From JALEFZ01 sp039817415 (GTDB lineage: Bacteria > Bacteroidota > Bacteroidia > J057), in the NCBI GenBank assembly GCA_039817415.1, contig JBCBVV010000068.1:1-28992 (forward strand): a stretch of 28,992 nt of DNA, given 5' to 3'. Position 1 is the first letter of the stretch. Each line of letters begins with the position of its first letter. The notes under the pieces were generated by a model. It was not told the origin of the DNA, did not search any database, and saw only the letters and a program-made list of their open reading frames with translations. Shown piece by piece: positions 8,512 through 17,425 of the stretch. A program made the translations under genes and the position numbers.

Positions 8512-11500
8512 ATGAAATCTATATTCCATGATCAATTCTATTTCAAGCTTGGGCTACTAGGGGTTATTTTATTGGGCTTCATTCCCACAATTGGCTTTTC
8601 GCAAGATCCCGCTCATTATCTCTTGACGGATAAAGATGGCCTTCCCTCAAACGAAATTTATGGGATGATTCAAGATGAAAAGGGGTACATCTGGATCAGT
8701 ACAGACAATGGTCTTTGCCGTTACAACGGACTAAATTTTGAGAAATTTACCCACCCAAATCAGCGTTCCAAGGCTACTTCCATCCTAAAAATGGATAAAT
8801 GGGGTAAAATTTGGGTGATGAATTTTTCTAACCAGCTTTTTGTAATTGAAAATGGGATCATGGAAGAATTCATCTTCTCGGATTCAATCGAGTTAGAATT
8901 CAAGAATTTCTTTCTGATGGATACCATGCTGGTCGTTCCCCTGCCAATTCGGACTATTGGATCGATGCTGAGATTTAACCTTGTTGATAGCAGCTATGTA
9001 TTCAACAAGTATCCTCAGGGATTAACGGGTTTTCAATATTCAGAATCAAAAAGAAATCCTTTTCTGATCTACTTTGAAGAAAGGTGTTATATGCAAACTG
9101 GGGAGGGTTGGGAATTGATTCCTACTGATAACATCCCAAAGATGTATGTGGAAACGGGAAAGATGGGACATAAGTCCAATTATTTGGCAGATAATATTTT
9201 GTACTCCAAGGAATGTAATGACGAGCAGCCCTATCTTTTGGTAGATAAAAGATGGAAAAAAATCCCGATTACCAATTGGCCACAAGGTAGTTCACAAATT
9301 ATCCTTGATCTTGTCAATCTCCGCGATGACGAATATTGGATTATAGGATTTGATGGGACAGCTTCCTTTCAAGCTAACTATCGCTTAAAACAAGAGTTAG
9401 ATTATGTGTTTCAAGACAGGAAGATATCCTGTGGGATTTATGACGCTGAAGGAAATTACTGGTTCGGTACCCTTGGCGATGGAATATTGGTGGTCCCAGA
9501 TTTCAAAACGAAAATCTTTCGGGCCAATAATGGAGAAGCTCACAGGGAGTTAATGTCCTCTGATATTAGGTCTCTTGGTACGGATGGAGAAAACCTATGG
9601 ATTGGGGACGAAAAAGGAGGGATCACCATTTGGTATCCTGAGGCTGAAAACAGACCCGCCAAAAGAATACGCTTGAACAAAAATTCCTATGAACTAAATG
9701 ATTTCTTTTGGTCTCCAAAGGATCAAAAAATGTTCGTTTCGGGTCAATCTGCATATGTAATAGAGAATGAAACATTGCTAGGAAGAGTTTGGGGAGGAAG
9801 TGTGAAAGATGTCTTCTATTTCAAGGATTTAATCTTAAAGATGGATCCATATTCACTGACTGCAGTTAAGTTCAAAGAATCTGGAGAGGTAGATCTTTTT
9901 CATCGAGCTAAAAAATCAAAAATTTCACCCTTTAAATTTGGTATAACCTATGATGGGGGAAATTATGGTTTGCGTGAAAATTGGGAAAGGGTATGGGACA
10001 GATCTGGAAAGTCCGTTTTGTCCTCATCACTATTTCTCAGATCGGTAAGAGGATGGTCAGTATGGGTAGATACTTTTCATAAAAAGAAGGACGATTTCAC
10101 GATTTGGGGAGCCTTCGCAGACAAGCTATGCTACTTTGAAGCCGATGGAGGATTCCATGAACTACCTGACCCTAAAACAGATCAAGCCATTTTGGGTAGG
10201 GATATTGTTCAATGTGATAGAGGAAAAATATGGGTAGGTACCACCAACCAAGGCATTTATGGAATAAGAGGCGATACAATTGCCTTTCACTTCTCTACAG
10301 AAAATATACTTCCTACCAATCAGTTTCTTCGATTGAAAGCGGAAGGGGATACCCTGTGGGCTTGCGGACCTGAAGGTTTATTCAAGATAGTTCCCAAGGA
10401 TAGTACAGTGGAAGTCTTCAATAAGGCTGATGGTTTGTCATCAAGTGATGTATATGATATCGAAATTTGGGAAGGATATATTTGGTTGGCGACAGGAAAA
10501 GGCCTTCAAAAAATTCCTCGTTCTGCCTTTCATCCCAATTCAATTCCTCCTCCAATTTACATAGATGGAATTGCCCTCTTCGAAAGAGATACTCTCCTGC
10601 CTCCTTTTTCCAAACTTCCCTACAATAAAAACAACCTGAGGTTTAGTTTTCAAGGCCTCTCCATGAAAAGTCAGGGGGAGTTTACGTACGAGTATAGAAT
10701 GATCGGGCTAGATTCAAGTTGGTTAGAGGTGCCTTCTACTCAGTCAGTTGCTAGGTTTCCTTCTATTAACCCAGGCTCTTATAGGTTTGAGGTGAGAGCC
10801 TTGAATGAAGATAAATTCTACAGCAGCGAAACGGCCAGTTTCCCTTTTTATATTTTGAAACCTTGGTGGAGAAGATGGTGGTTTTTTACACTCTCCACCA
10901 TTATCCTTATTGGAATCGTTGCCACGATTTTTTGGTCCCGATTGGCCCGTGAGAAGCGTGAAAGAGCCTATGAAAAGCAGTTAGATAATCTGAGAATGAC
11001 AGCTTTACAAGCTCAGATGAATCCCCATTTCATTTTCAATGCATTAAATGCGATCCAGTACTATTTTACGGAGAACAAAACAGAAAATGCCCTCAGCTAC
11101 CTCAGTAAATTCTCCCGTTTGATCCGGACGATTTTTGAGCACGCTAAGCTTAACCGAATCAGCTTGGAAGAGGAGATATCTTTTCTGAAACTCTATGCGG
11201 AACTGGAAAAGCTTCGATTTGGTGACAAAGTCGCTGTCCATTGGGACATAGATCAAAACCTTGATTTGGGAATGGAAATTCCTCCTTTGTTGATTCAGCC
11301 TATTCTAGAAAACAGTTTTAAGTATGGCTTACTTCATAAAAATGAAAAGGGAAATCTCTACCTTAAACTAGAAGATCATCCCCATCACATTGCCATTCTA
11401 ATAGAAGATGATGGAGTAGGCCGTGCTGCTGCAAGCAAAATGCGCAAACCCAGAATCAAAGGGCAAACATCAACTGGCCTCAAAACAATTGAGGAACGTA

Positions 11501-11625
11501 CGCGAATTTATCATCAGGAAGTGGGCTGGGAAAGTTTCAAGGGCTTGACCTTAACAGATTTGTATTCTGAGGAGGGAGAAGCCAAGGGTACAAGGGTTGA
11601 GTTGGTGTTGAAAAAAGAGGAATAG
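8512..11625 (+). CDS. Reg_prop/Y_Y_Y sensor histidine kinase (LytS-like His_kinase)
   Basis: This 1037-residue membrane sensor starts with a signal peptide (about 1-30, ending TIGFSQ). The periplasmic part carries Reg_prop propeller repeats, clearest at its start (LPSNEIYGMIQDEKGYIWIS) and again near IWVGTTNQGIYG and IWLATGKGLQK, then a Y_Y_Y domain (about 690-782). A Trp-rich boundary leads into one transmembrane helix (about 789-809). The cytoplasmic kinase is of the His_kinase (PF06580) type: His839 in QMNPHFIFNALN, Asn934 in the ILENSFKYG N-box, and the G-boxes DDGVGR and STGLKTIEERT. There is no receiver or AraC module, so it is not a hybrid one-component system. It should phosphorylate the LytTR regulator encoded just upstream. 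The ligand is unknown; related Bacteroides sensors of this fold often respond to glycans, which is only an analogy here. Confidence 0.94.
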   Translation: MKSIFHDQFYFKLGLLGVILLGFIPTIGFSQDPAHYLLTDKDGLPSNEIYGMIQDEKGYIWISTDNGLCRYNGLNFEKFTHPNQRSKATSILKMDKWGKIWVMNFSNQLFVIENGIMEEFIFSDSIELEFKNFFLMDTMLVVPLPIRTIGSMLRFNLVDSSYVFNKYPQGLTGFQYSESKRNPFLIYFEERCYMQTGEGWELIPTDNIPKMYVETGKMGHKSNYLADNILYSKECNDEQPYLLVDKRWKKIPITNWPQGSSQIILDLVNLRDDEYWIIGFDGTASFQANYRLKQELDYVFQDRKISCGIYDAEGNYWFGTLGDGILVVPDFKTKIFRANNGEAHRELMSSDIRSLGTDGENLWIGDEKGGITIWYPEAENRPAKRIRLNKNSYELNDFFWSPKDQKMFVSGQSAYVIENETLLGRVWGGSVKDVFYFKDLILKMDPYSLTAVKFKESGEVDLFHRAKKSKISPFKFGITYDGGNYGLRENWERVWDRSGKSVLSSSLFLRSVRGWSVWVDTFHKKKDDFTIWGAFADKLCYFEADGGFHELPDPKTDQAILGRDIVQCDRGKIWVGTTNQGIYGIRGDTIAFHFSTENILPTNQFLRLKAEGDTLWACGPEGLFKIVPKDSTVEVFNKADGLSSSDVYDIEIWEGYIWLATGKGLQKIPRSAFHPNSIPPPIYIDGIALFERDTLLPPFSKLPYNKNNLRFSFQGLSMKSQGEFTYEYRMIGLDSSWLEVPSTQSVARFPSINPGSYRFEVRALNEDKFYSSETASFPFYILKPWWRRWWFFTLSTIILIGIVATIFWSRLAREKRERAYEKQLDNLRMTALQAQMNPHFIFNALNAIQYYFTENKTENALSYLSKFSRLIRTIFEHAKLNRISLEEEISFLKLYAELEKLRFGDKVAVHWDIDQNLDLGMEIPPLLIQPILENSFKYGLLHKNEKGNLYLKLEDHPHHIAILIEDDGVGRAAASKMRKPRIKGQTSTGLKTIEERTRIYHQEVGWESFKGLTLTDLYSEEGEAKGTRVELVLKKEE

Positions 11626-11763
11626 AGCTCACTTTATCGTTTTCGGAAATCGTAAAAAAATTCACTCATTGAGAAGGCAGTTTTATCTTCCCTCAGGGGG
11701 GATTCAATCATTCTCGCTGGAGATGATCTATGTGAATTCTATATTGATGTCAAATAATGGCAA

Positions 11764-12150
11764 ATGAGAATCCCCTGGTTGACAAAATCCAAGCCGCTAC
11801 AAATAAATGTGACAGCGAAGGAGATTAAGCAACAGGCTGAAGGAATCGATTTTGCCGGAGATTTAGAATTAATAGCACATAGACCAATTTGGATCAAGAC
11901 GATCGTTTTTCGATTGAGTTTGATCGACAAGCACATTAAGCAACCAAGTCATCTTCATAAAGATGTTTCGGCAAAGGCAGTTTTACTTGATAGGGAGCTG
12001 GAGCCAAATGATCGCCTGGAGATGCCCATAATCATGTTCCTACAGCACAATCATTCGAACATGAAGCACAAGCTGGCCCTATGGATCGACATCGACACCG
12101 ATCCGGGCCAGCCTCGTTCAGAATGGACGGGAGATTTTTCACTCAATTGA
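11764..12150 (+). CDS. Small hypothetical protein, possible arrestin/Spo0M-like beta-sandwich
   Basis: The 128-residue product is not recognised. It has no signal peptide or membrane segment and shows alternating hydrophobic strands (DLELIAHRPIWIKTIVFRL, then LEMPIIMFL and LALWIDIDTDPG). The layout 'strand - Pro - strand - long gap - LEPNDRLEMPI' recalls the N-terminal half of arrestin/Spo0M-type sandwiches, but this is a weak, fold-level guess. The ATG at 11764 is bounded by an in-frame TAA at 11755. It lies 138 bases after the kinase gene with no clear terminator between, and 93 bases before the thioesterase, so it might be read with either. Confidence 0.6.
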   Translation: MRIPWLTKSKPLQINVTAKEIKQQAEGIDFAGDLELIAHRPIWIKTIVFRLSLIDKHIKQPSHLHKDVSAKAVLLDRELEPNDRLEMPIIMFLQHNHSNMKHKLALWIDIDTDPGQPRSEWTGDFSLN

Positions 12151-12243
12151 TTGACTTTCCCAAATACTGTCCATAAACTTCCTTTCGAAAAATTGGCATC
12201 AGTCCCTCTAATTCCATTGTTTTGCATGCCTAAGGAATAGCTT

Positions 12244-13107
12244 ATGCAGACCATAGAAGAAATGATTGAAATCCTTGATCTGGAAAAAATCGAGGACAAT
12301 ATATTCAGGGGAAAAACCTACAAAACACCTTGGAAAAGGATTTATGGAGGACAGGTATTGGCTCAATCTCTTCAAGCCGCGATCCGGACAGTCCCTGACG
12401 ATAGACACCTACATTCTATGCATGCCTATTTCATTTTGGCGGGGGACATCGATAGAGAGGTGGTATACATCGTGGATGATATCCGCGACGGAGGAAGCTT
12501 TACCACGAGAAGGGTCCGAGCCGTACAACATGGACGAGATATCTTCATCATGTCAGCTTCTTTTCAGCGAGAACAAGATGGAAAGGATCATCAAAACCAA
12601 TTGCCAGATGTTCCTATGCCAGAAGATTTGAAAACAGATATCGAAATGGCTGAAATATTCAAGGATATGTTTCCAGCCATTTATAAGCAGTTCCAGATCC
12701 CAAGGCCAATTGAATTTAGACCTGTAGAGCCGTTTGAAAAGCTATACAATGGTCAACATCCTCCTATGAGACATGTGTGGATGAAGGCAAAGGGACCTTT
12801 AGGAGATGAATTAAATGCTCATAAGACAGCTTTGGCCTATGCCTCAGATTATAATCTGCTGACAACCGCTCTAATTCCCCACACTTTCAACATCAACTTT
12901 TCTAAACTCCAAATGGCTAGCTTAGACCATGCTATGTGGTTCCATAGACCCTTCCGTATGGATGATTGGTTGCTATATGCACTGGAGAGTCCTAGTGCTT
13001 CTGGGGCAAGAGGATTTACCAGAGGGAGTGTATTCGATCGAAAAGGTAGATTGGTTGCATCTGTTGTGCAGGAAGGACTCATTCGAGAACCCCAAAAAAA
13101 GCAATAG
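12244..13107 (+). CDS. tesB: Acyl-CoA thioesterase II (TesB family)
   Basis: It hydrolyses medium to long acyl-CoA to free fatty acid and CoA in the cytoplasm. The 287-residue protein is full length for TesB and shows both hot-dog halves: RIYGGQVLAQSLQAA and LHSMHAYFILAGD in the first, and SLDHAMWFHRPFR with ESPSASGARG and VASVVQEGLIR in the second. The catalytic triad maps to Asp228, a Ser/Thr-type residue in the PSASG loop (about 251-253; E. coli TesB has Thr in this loop, many homologues have Ser) and Gln276. No partner genes for beta-oxidation are nearby, so its physiological role is not shown by context. The ATG at 12244 fits the family start. Confidence 0.93.
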   Translation: MQTIEEMIEILDLEKIEDNIFRGKTYKTPWKRIYGGQVLAQSLQAAIRTVPDDRHLHSMHAYFILAGDIDREVVYIVDDIRDGGSFTTRRVRAVQHGRDIFIMSASFQREQDGKDHQNQLPDVPMPEDLKTDIEMAEIFKDMFPAIYKQFQIPRPIEFRPVEPFEKLYNGQHPPMRHVWMKAKGPLGDELNAHKTALAYASDYNLLTTALIPHTFNINFSKLQMASLDHAMWFHRPFRMDDWLLYALESPSASGARGFTRGSVFDRKGRLVASVVQEGLIREPQKKQ

Positions 13108-13269
13108 ATTTTGTGAAAATCATGAATACTATGCTTTTATAAAAATCTGTTTTATGATGCTAATGGCCTTTTTATTCGGTTCATGATTGATAAGTATAGC
13201 CACTTCTCTGACTATTGATTTGAGGAATAGGATGAATTCTCATTAATTTACTTAATCTAATGTACATCC

Positions 13270-14202
13270 ATGCACAATCATCTTCTCTTACACAGGTATG
13301 GCAGTTTACTTGCCTTGTCCTTTTTTCTGGCCTCTTGCCAACTGTTCAATACAGATCCTACCTCAATAGAATATACCGACGTCGATGAACTTCCTGGCCT
13401 TATTGAAGGCCAGATGTATATGCTCATTGACGATCAAATGTATAGTTTTTCGGAGAATGGAGAAGAGTTTGAACCGGTAGAGTGGGCAGCGAATTATCCT
13501 GGAATGACACATTTGGCTTTGTCCCACTCTAAGAACAAACTGGCCATTGTACAGGATAGTAATCTGGTGAGCATTGTATCCACCCGTAATGGTGACCTTC
13601 AAGAGCAAAGGAGCTTGAGTGCTAATGTAAATCTGATAAAGTGGCCCAAAAATGATAATTATCTGACCATTCTTTCACTCGATAACAGCTTTAGTTATCT
13701 CGGAGGAGCACCCCCCTCGACTTTTAGTATTCCTCAATTTTTGTTGGACGATTTTAGAATTCTGGGATTTGATATGAAGTCCACAAATCACCTATGCTAT
13801 TCCTATTCTTATAAAGATGAGCGTGGTACGAGATATGCGATTTGGTTTAGGGATAGGGATGAGGAAGAATCATTCCTGATCGGGAATCTCATCATGAATG
13901 ATATTAACCTTTACACAAGAAGAGGTACAGGTATCGGGATTGGTACAGGCGTTTTTCCACCGAGGACAAACGTCTGTTATGACATAGACTTTGAGCAGAA
14001 AGAACTTAGGTTTATTGACTCGCAAACGCAATTTGCACGAGGTAACAATCCTAATGGGTTCATTCTATTCGTAGACTACGATAATTTACCTCAATTACAT
14101 TCTATCAAAGTGAGCTTCCCATCTGAGCCGGGGGCCATTACGTTATGGGAAAATGATAAGGAATTAGACGAGAAAGATATTATTGCTGAATGGAAACCAT
14201 GA
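13270..14202 (+). CDS. Lipoprotein with propeller-like repeats, first gene of ATGA-coupled operon
   Basis: The product is a 310-residue probable lipoprotein: a hydrophobic signal (about 8-22) ends in the lipobox LASC with Cys23. The mature part is not recognised. Segments such as MTHLALSHSKNKLAIVQD, VNLIKWPKNDNYLTIL and FRILGFDMKSTNHLCYSYSY recur at about 50 residues and resemble TolB/WD-like beta-propeller blades that are strongly diverged; this is inference. Its stop overlaps the next start as ATGA (14199-14202), which argues for translational coupling with the M48-type protease downstream. Expected location is the periplasmic face of a membrane, anchored by lipid. Confidence 0.78.
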   Translation: MHNHLLLHRYGSLLALSFFLASCQLFNTDPTSIEYTDVDELPGLIEGQMYMLIDDQMYSFSENGEEFEPVEWAANYPGMTHLALSHSKNKLAIVQDSNLVSIVSTRNGDLQEQRSLSANVNLIKWPKNDNYLTILSLDNSFSYLGGAPPSTFSIPQFLLDDFRILGFDMKSTNHLCYSYSYKDERGTRYAIWFRDRDEEESFLIGNLIMNDINLYTRRGTGIGIGTGVFPPRTNVCYDIDFEQKELRFIDSQTQFARGNNPNGFILFVDYDNLPQLHSIKVSFPSEPGAITLWENDKELDEKDIIAEWKP

Positions 14203-15683
14203 AACACACAAAAATTACCATCAGTCTTTGTTGGATAGGAGTTATCTTGCTCAATCCTATGTGGGCCCAATTCGACAAGGACTATTCTCCCTTGCAATCA
14301 AGTGGAGAAATACCAAAATATGTGATCCAAAGGGCTTCAGTCCGTACTTCGGAAGACCTTAAGAATTCAAAATTGGACATGACAAAAGAGCAGCAGAAAG
14401 AGTTTTTTGCCCTCTCCAATTATGTACAACGACAGTCTTTCCTGACAGGAAACATCCTCTTTAATGATGAAGTCTCATCTTACCTCAACGCCATAAAGGA
14501 TATTCTGCTAAGGGATATGCCGGAAGTGAGAGACTCGATAAGGGTGTTTGCCTCTAGGTATGTAACTCCTAATGCTTCTTGTTGGAGAGATGGGACAGTT
14601 TTTTTTAACCTGAGTTTACTTGAGTACCTCGATTCGGAAGCACAGCTTGCCTTCATTATTTCGCATGAAGCGAGTCACTATATTCGACAACACAGTTATC
14701 AAAAATTCAAGCGGAAGACCAAAGTAAGAGAATTGGCCCTGCAAAAGGGAACGGAGGTAGATGATCTATTTGAGCAATTAAGGTTCTCTAGAGAAAAGGA
14801 AATAGAGGCTGACTCCCTAGGATTGTTGATCTACCTGAACAGTAAATACGATCCCGATGAGGCGGTTAAAGCACTCGAAGCCCTCTATCAAATTGATTCA
14901 CGCGCTACAAAATTACCTACCCTTGATATCCTTGAACTCTTTCATGTGAAAGGGTTAGAGGTGGATTCTATACATGATTGTCTTACGGGCTTGGAGGCAG
15001 GTCAAATAGCTATGTCCTCCAATTTAACCATCTCTTTCAAGGAATCTGAAAGGGATGCTCCAAGAGAACAACCACAGGCCCAGGATTCTTCCTTAGGCAC
15101 TCACCCTTCCATTGAAGAAAGAGTTGGGAGAATTCGAAGACAAATTGACGAGGGAACCCTATATGCTTCTGGGCAAAAGTTTCTAGTAGGGGAGAGGAGA
15201 TTTTTTGAGATTCAGGAGGTAGCCAAATTCGAATGTATACAGAAGCACTATGAGCAGGGCAAATACACAGTATCTTTATTCGAAGCACTCTCATTGGCCC
15301 TAACATATCCTGAAAATGCCTACCTACAGAGTATGGTACTCAAATCCATGTATTGGATTCAGTTCATGGATAAAACAGGAAGTTTTTATCAAGTGGTCCC
15401 CTTACCTTATTATTATCTAGGAGAGCCATATGGGATATTTTTGTGCTATCTCCGTTCAAAATCGGAAGAGGATATCAGAGGATTAAGTCTCCTGTTAGCA
15501 CGAGATCGACTTGGCAAGCCTTGGTTCAAGGAAAAAGAAGACATCCTCTTATGGGCTGGAAGAATATTTGAAATCAATGAAGAGAATCAGGATGCCCAAG
15601 CTTGTTATAGAAATCTCTTAAGTCTCTATCCTGACAGCAAACACAAGCATTTTGCCGCACACAAAATCTCCACATTAAAATGA
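14199..15683 (+). CDS. M48-type zinc metalloprotease, secreted, with C-terminal helical repeats
   Basis: The 494-residue protein has a signal peptide ending near NPMWAQ and a zincin core: HEASH (His156, Glu157, His160) supplies two zinc ligands and the catalytic Glu, and EADSLG (Glu203) supplies the third ligand. The THPSIEERVGRI segment after the core is typical of M48/BepA-like (YfgC) and LoiP-like proteases. The C-terminal 170 residues look helical and end in a TPR-like unit (ACYRNLLSLYPDS), as in BepA, which handles outer-membrane proteins. A periplasmic protease or chaperone for envelope proteins is therefore likely. An ATG lies at 14190, but the one at 14199 makes an ATGA overlap with the previous stop, exactly as at the two later junctions, so I choose it. 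Confidence 0.88.
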   Translation: MKHTKITISLCWIGVILLNPMWAQFDKDYSPLQSSGEIPKYVIQRASVRTSEDLKNSKLDMTKEQQKEFFALSNYVQRQSFLTGNILFNDEVSSYLNAIKDILLRDMPEVRDSIRVFASRYVTPNASCWRDGTVFFNLSLLEYLDSEAQLAFIISHEASHYIRQHSYQKFKRKTKVRELALQKGTEVDDLFEQLRFSREKEIEADSLGLLIYLNSKYDPDEAVKALEALYQIDSRATKLPTLDILELFHVKGLEVDSIHDCLTGLEAGQIAMSSNLTISFKESERDAPREQPQAQDSSLGTHPSIEERVGRIRRQIDEGTLYASGQKFLVGERRFFEIQEVAKFECIQKHYEQGKYTVSLFEALSLALTYPENAYLQSMVLKSMYWIQFMDKTGSFYQVVPLPYYYLGEPYGIFLCYLRSKSEEDIRGLSLLLARDRLGKPWFKEKEDILLWAGRIFEINEENQDAQACYRNLLSLYPDSKHKHFAAHKISTLK

Positions 15684-16423
15684 AAAACACAAGCTTGATG
15701 TACATCCTATTGCCCATATTGATGTTTCAATTTGGCTGCAATCCTGGTCAATTGATTGTGGAGCGGAGTAATTCGGATACGACACCTTCAAAGATTGATA
15801 AAGTAATTTCGATTAACCCTGAATTTACTAGCATCAATCTATTTAGAAAAAATGAAGAGCGTATCATGCCCGATGAAGGCAAAAGGGAAATGTTCAATCA
15901 GGTCCTGAAAAAAAACGCCAAAGAAAGTGGGATTGAATTGGTCATTTATGATAGTGACCATTTGAAAGTGACTGATACCGACTATTTCAATTACCTGCTT
16001 CCATTAAGGCAGCAAATCCTTAGGAGTAATCTTTCCCAAAACTCAGCTTTTGATCGGAAGTCAAAAAACTTGGGAGGACATAGTAGCCCACAGACTTGGA
16101 CTTTTATAGAGAATCCCATTTTTGATTCAGACTATTCATGGCTATCAGATAAATATGGGACCCGATATTTCGCTTTACATGGAGTAATTTCTTTGGCCTA
16201 CAAAAGAAGAGCATTACTGGGGATGGCCATATTTTTCCCACCAGTAGGACTCTATTACCTGATTCGCCCCCAGTATAGAAGTATTTACTATAGCTTCCTG
16301 GTAGATGTGAAAAAGGGGGAAGTTGTCTATCGGGAGCTTAGAGAATTTGGCGGTGAATTCTCAAAAAACAACCTCGAAGCCATGGTATTTGATAGTTTTA
16401 ACATTCTTAACCAGCAGCCATGA
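15680..16423 (+). CDS. Lipoprotein of unknown function in the M48 operon
   Basis: A 247-residue product begins with a hydrophobic stretch and a lipobox ending at Cys20 (FQFGC), so it is probably a lipoprotein. I recognise no family. A hydrophobic segment near residues 175-195 (RALLGMAIFFPPVGLYYL) is long enough to touch or enter a membrane and is followed by a basic patch. The C-terminal part (YYSFLVDVKKGEVVYRE) resembles beta strands of DUF-type lipoproteins that report on themselves in assembly complexes, but this is only impression. Its start overlaps the M48 stop as ATGA, and its stop overlaps the next start in the same way. Confidence 0.78.
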   Translation: MKNTSLMYILLPILMFQFGCNPGQLIVERSNSDTTPSKIDKVISINPEFTSINLFRKNEERIMPDEGKREMFNQVLKKNAKESGIELVIYDSDHLKVTDTDYFNYLLPLRQQILRSNLSQNSAFDRKSKNLGGHSSPQTWTFIENPIFDSDYSWLSDKYGTRYFALHGVISLAYKRRALLGMAIFFPPVGLYYLIRPQYRSIYYSFLVDVKKGEVVYRELREFGGEFSKNNLEAMVFDSFNILNQQP

Positions 16424-17115
16424 GACATATTTGCCTGTCGTTTCTGTTCCTCGTGCTAAGCACTGCCTGTCTCTCTCAGATTAGCGGTTATTTAGGGAAG
16501 AGGTTTATTGTCCACGCTGACTTAACTGTGCCCTTGTTGGAAAGGGGATATCATATTGGGGCCGAGTATGCCTTTACAAGAAAGATTGGGATGAGTATGG
16601 GATTTTCTCAGATTTCAAGAACAATCCGAGGAACGACTCTTTCCCTGCCAGGAGAGAAGATTACTTTCAGCGGTCAACAATTAGATTTTACCTTTAAGCG
16701 ATACTTTATTAAAGCCTTTACGGCACCTAGAGGAGGGTATTTGTTAGTACATCTTAGAGCGGGGCAAGGAGATGTTGAAGGATTAGCGAAGAAAACGGCA
16801 TTAAGTAATCCTCCAGCACAGGCTTCTGATCTTTTGTTGATCAATATTACTAACGTCAATGTACAATCATGGGGATTGGGAATGGGCTATCAGTACATGT
16901 TCAATCGCAGGTTTACATTTGATGCTTCTTTTCGTTTTGGAGTAAATAACCTAGGCGGCATTCCTGATGAAAAAGCTAGAGATGCTTTTCAGGAATTTGC
17001 GATTTACAACCAATTCAGCTTTACCAATATAGCTGGCATTGGTAATCGCCTCAATTTTTATGGTCGCCCTATTGGACTTTCCGGTTTTGTCTCTATAGGA
17101 TATCTGCTCTTCTAA
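16420..17115 (+). CDS. Predicted outer-membrane beta-barrel protein
   Basis: The 231-residue product has a signal peptide (about 1-19, ending ACLSQ) and then alternating short strands with aromatic girdles (YHIGAEYAFTRKIGMSMGF, QQLDFTFKRYF, WGLGMGYQYMFNRRFTFDASF). It ends in a terminal Phe (SIGYLLF), as expected of a protein folded by the BAM complex. The length suits an 8-stranded barrel. The lipobox-like STAC in the signal is weak because position -3 is Ser. It is the last gene of the ATGA-linked operon and may be the substrate or partner of the M48 protease and the two lipoproteins. Confidence 0.8.
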   Translation: MRHICLSFLFLVLSTACLSQISGYLGKRFIVHADLTVPLLERGYHIGAEYAFTRKIGMSMGFSQISRTIRGTTLSLPGEKITFSGQQLDFTFKRYFIKAFTAPRGGYLLVHLRAGQGDVEGLAKKTALSNPPAQASDLLLINITNVNVQSWGLGMGYQYMFNRRFTFDASFRFGVNNLGGIPDEKARDAFQEFAIYNQFSFTNIAGIGNRLNFYGRPIGLSGFVSIGYLLF

Positions 17116-17116
17116 A

Positions 17117-17138
17117 GACATTCTTAAGTGTCCTTTTT
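17117..17138 (+). terminator. Weak rho-independent terminator of the M48 operon
   Basis: Immediately after the barrel gene stop, GACATT (17117-17122) pairs with AGTGTC (17127-17132, one G-U pair) around a 4-base loop and is followed by CTTTTT. The stem is short, so termination may be partial. Confidence 0.4.
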
Positions 17139-17425
17139 AAAAGGTACCTTCTAAATAAGGAGAACTGGGTAGGTATGTCAACGGCTTGGCTTATTCGTAA
17201 CTCAAGACTTCGCTTTTCGTTCCATGAATAGGAATTAATTGACGGAGCTGAAGGTATAGCATAAATTATCTTCCCAATCCGTCACTTAGGCAAAGTCTTG
17301 GCAAAGAAGACGGAGTAACCTTCTTTCAATTCGAAATCACCTAAGTTGGTAAAAGAAGGCCTCATATTCTTTATTTAGATTGACAGAAAGAATGTAATTT
17401 GCCCAGGCTTTATTTTTGAAATAAT
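17139..17425. other. Intergenic region before trkA with nested inverted repeats
   Basis: The gap from the barrel gene to trkA (310 bases) holds several inverted repeats: GACGGA (17241-17246) with TCCGTC (17278-17283), which could instead pair with a second GACGGA at 17309-17314; CTTAGG (17285-17290) with CCTAAG (17340-17345); and CCTTCTTT (17319-17326) with AAAGAAGG (17352-17359). On the minus strand a 27-codon frame (ATG at 17363, TGA at about 17283) is followed in the same frame by about 64 further open codons. Neither is enough to call a gene. Confidence 0.4.
17411..17418 (+). promoter_or_regulatory. TAnnTTTG box upstream of trkA
   Basis: TATTTTTG matches the Bacteroidota -7 consensus and lies 7 bases before the trkA ATG. 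No good -33 TTG is found at 17-23 bases. If used, transcription would start within a few bases of the start codon. Confidence 0.35.
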
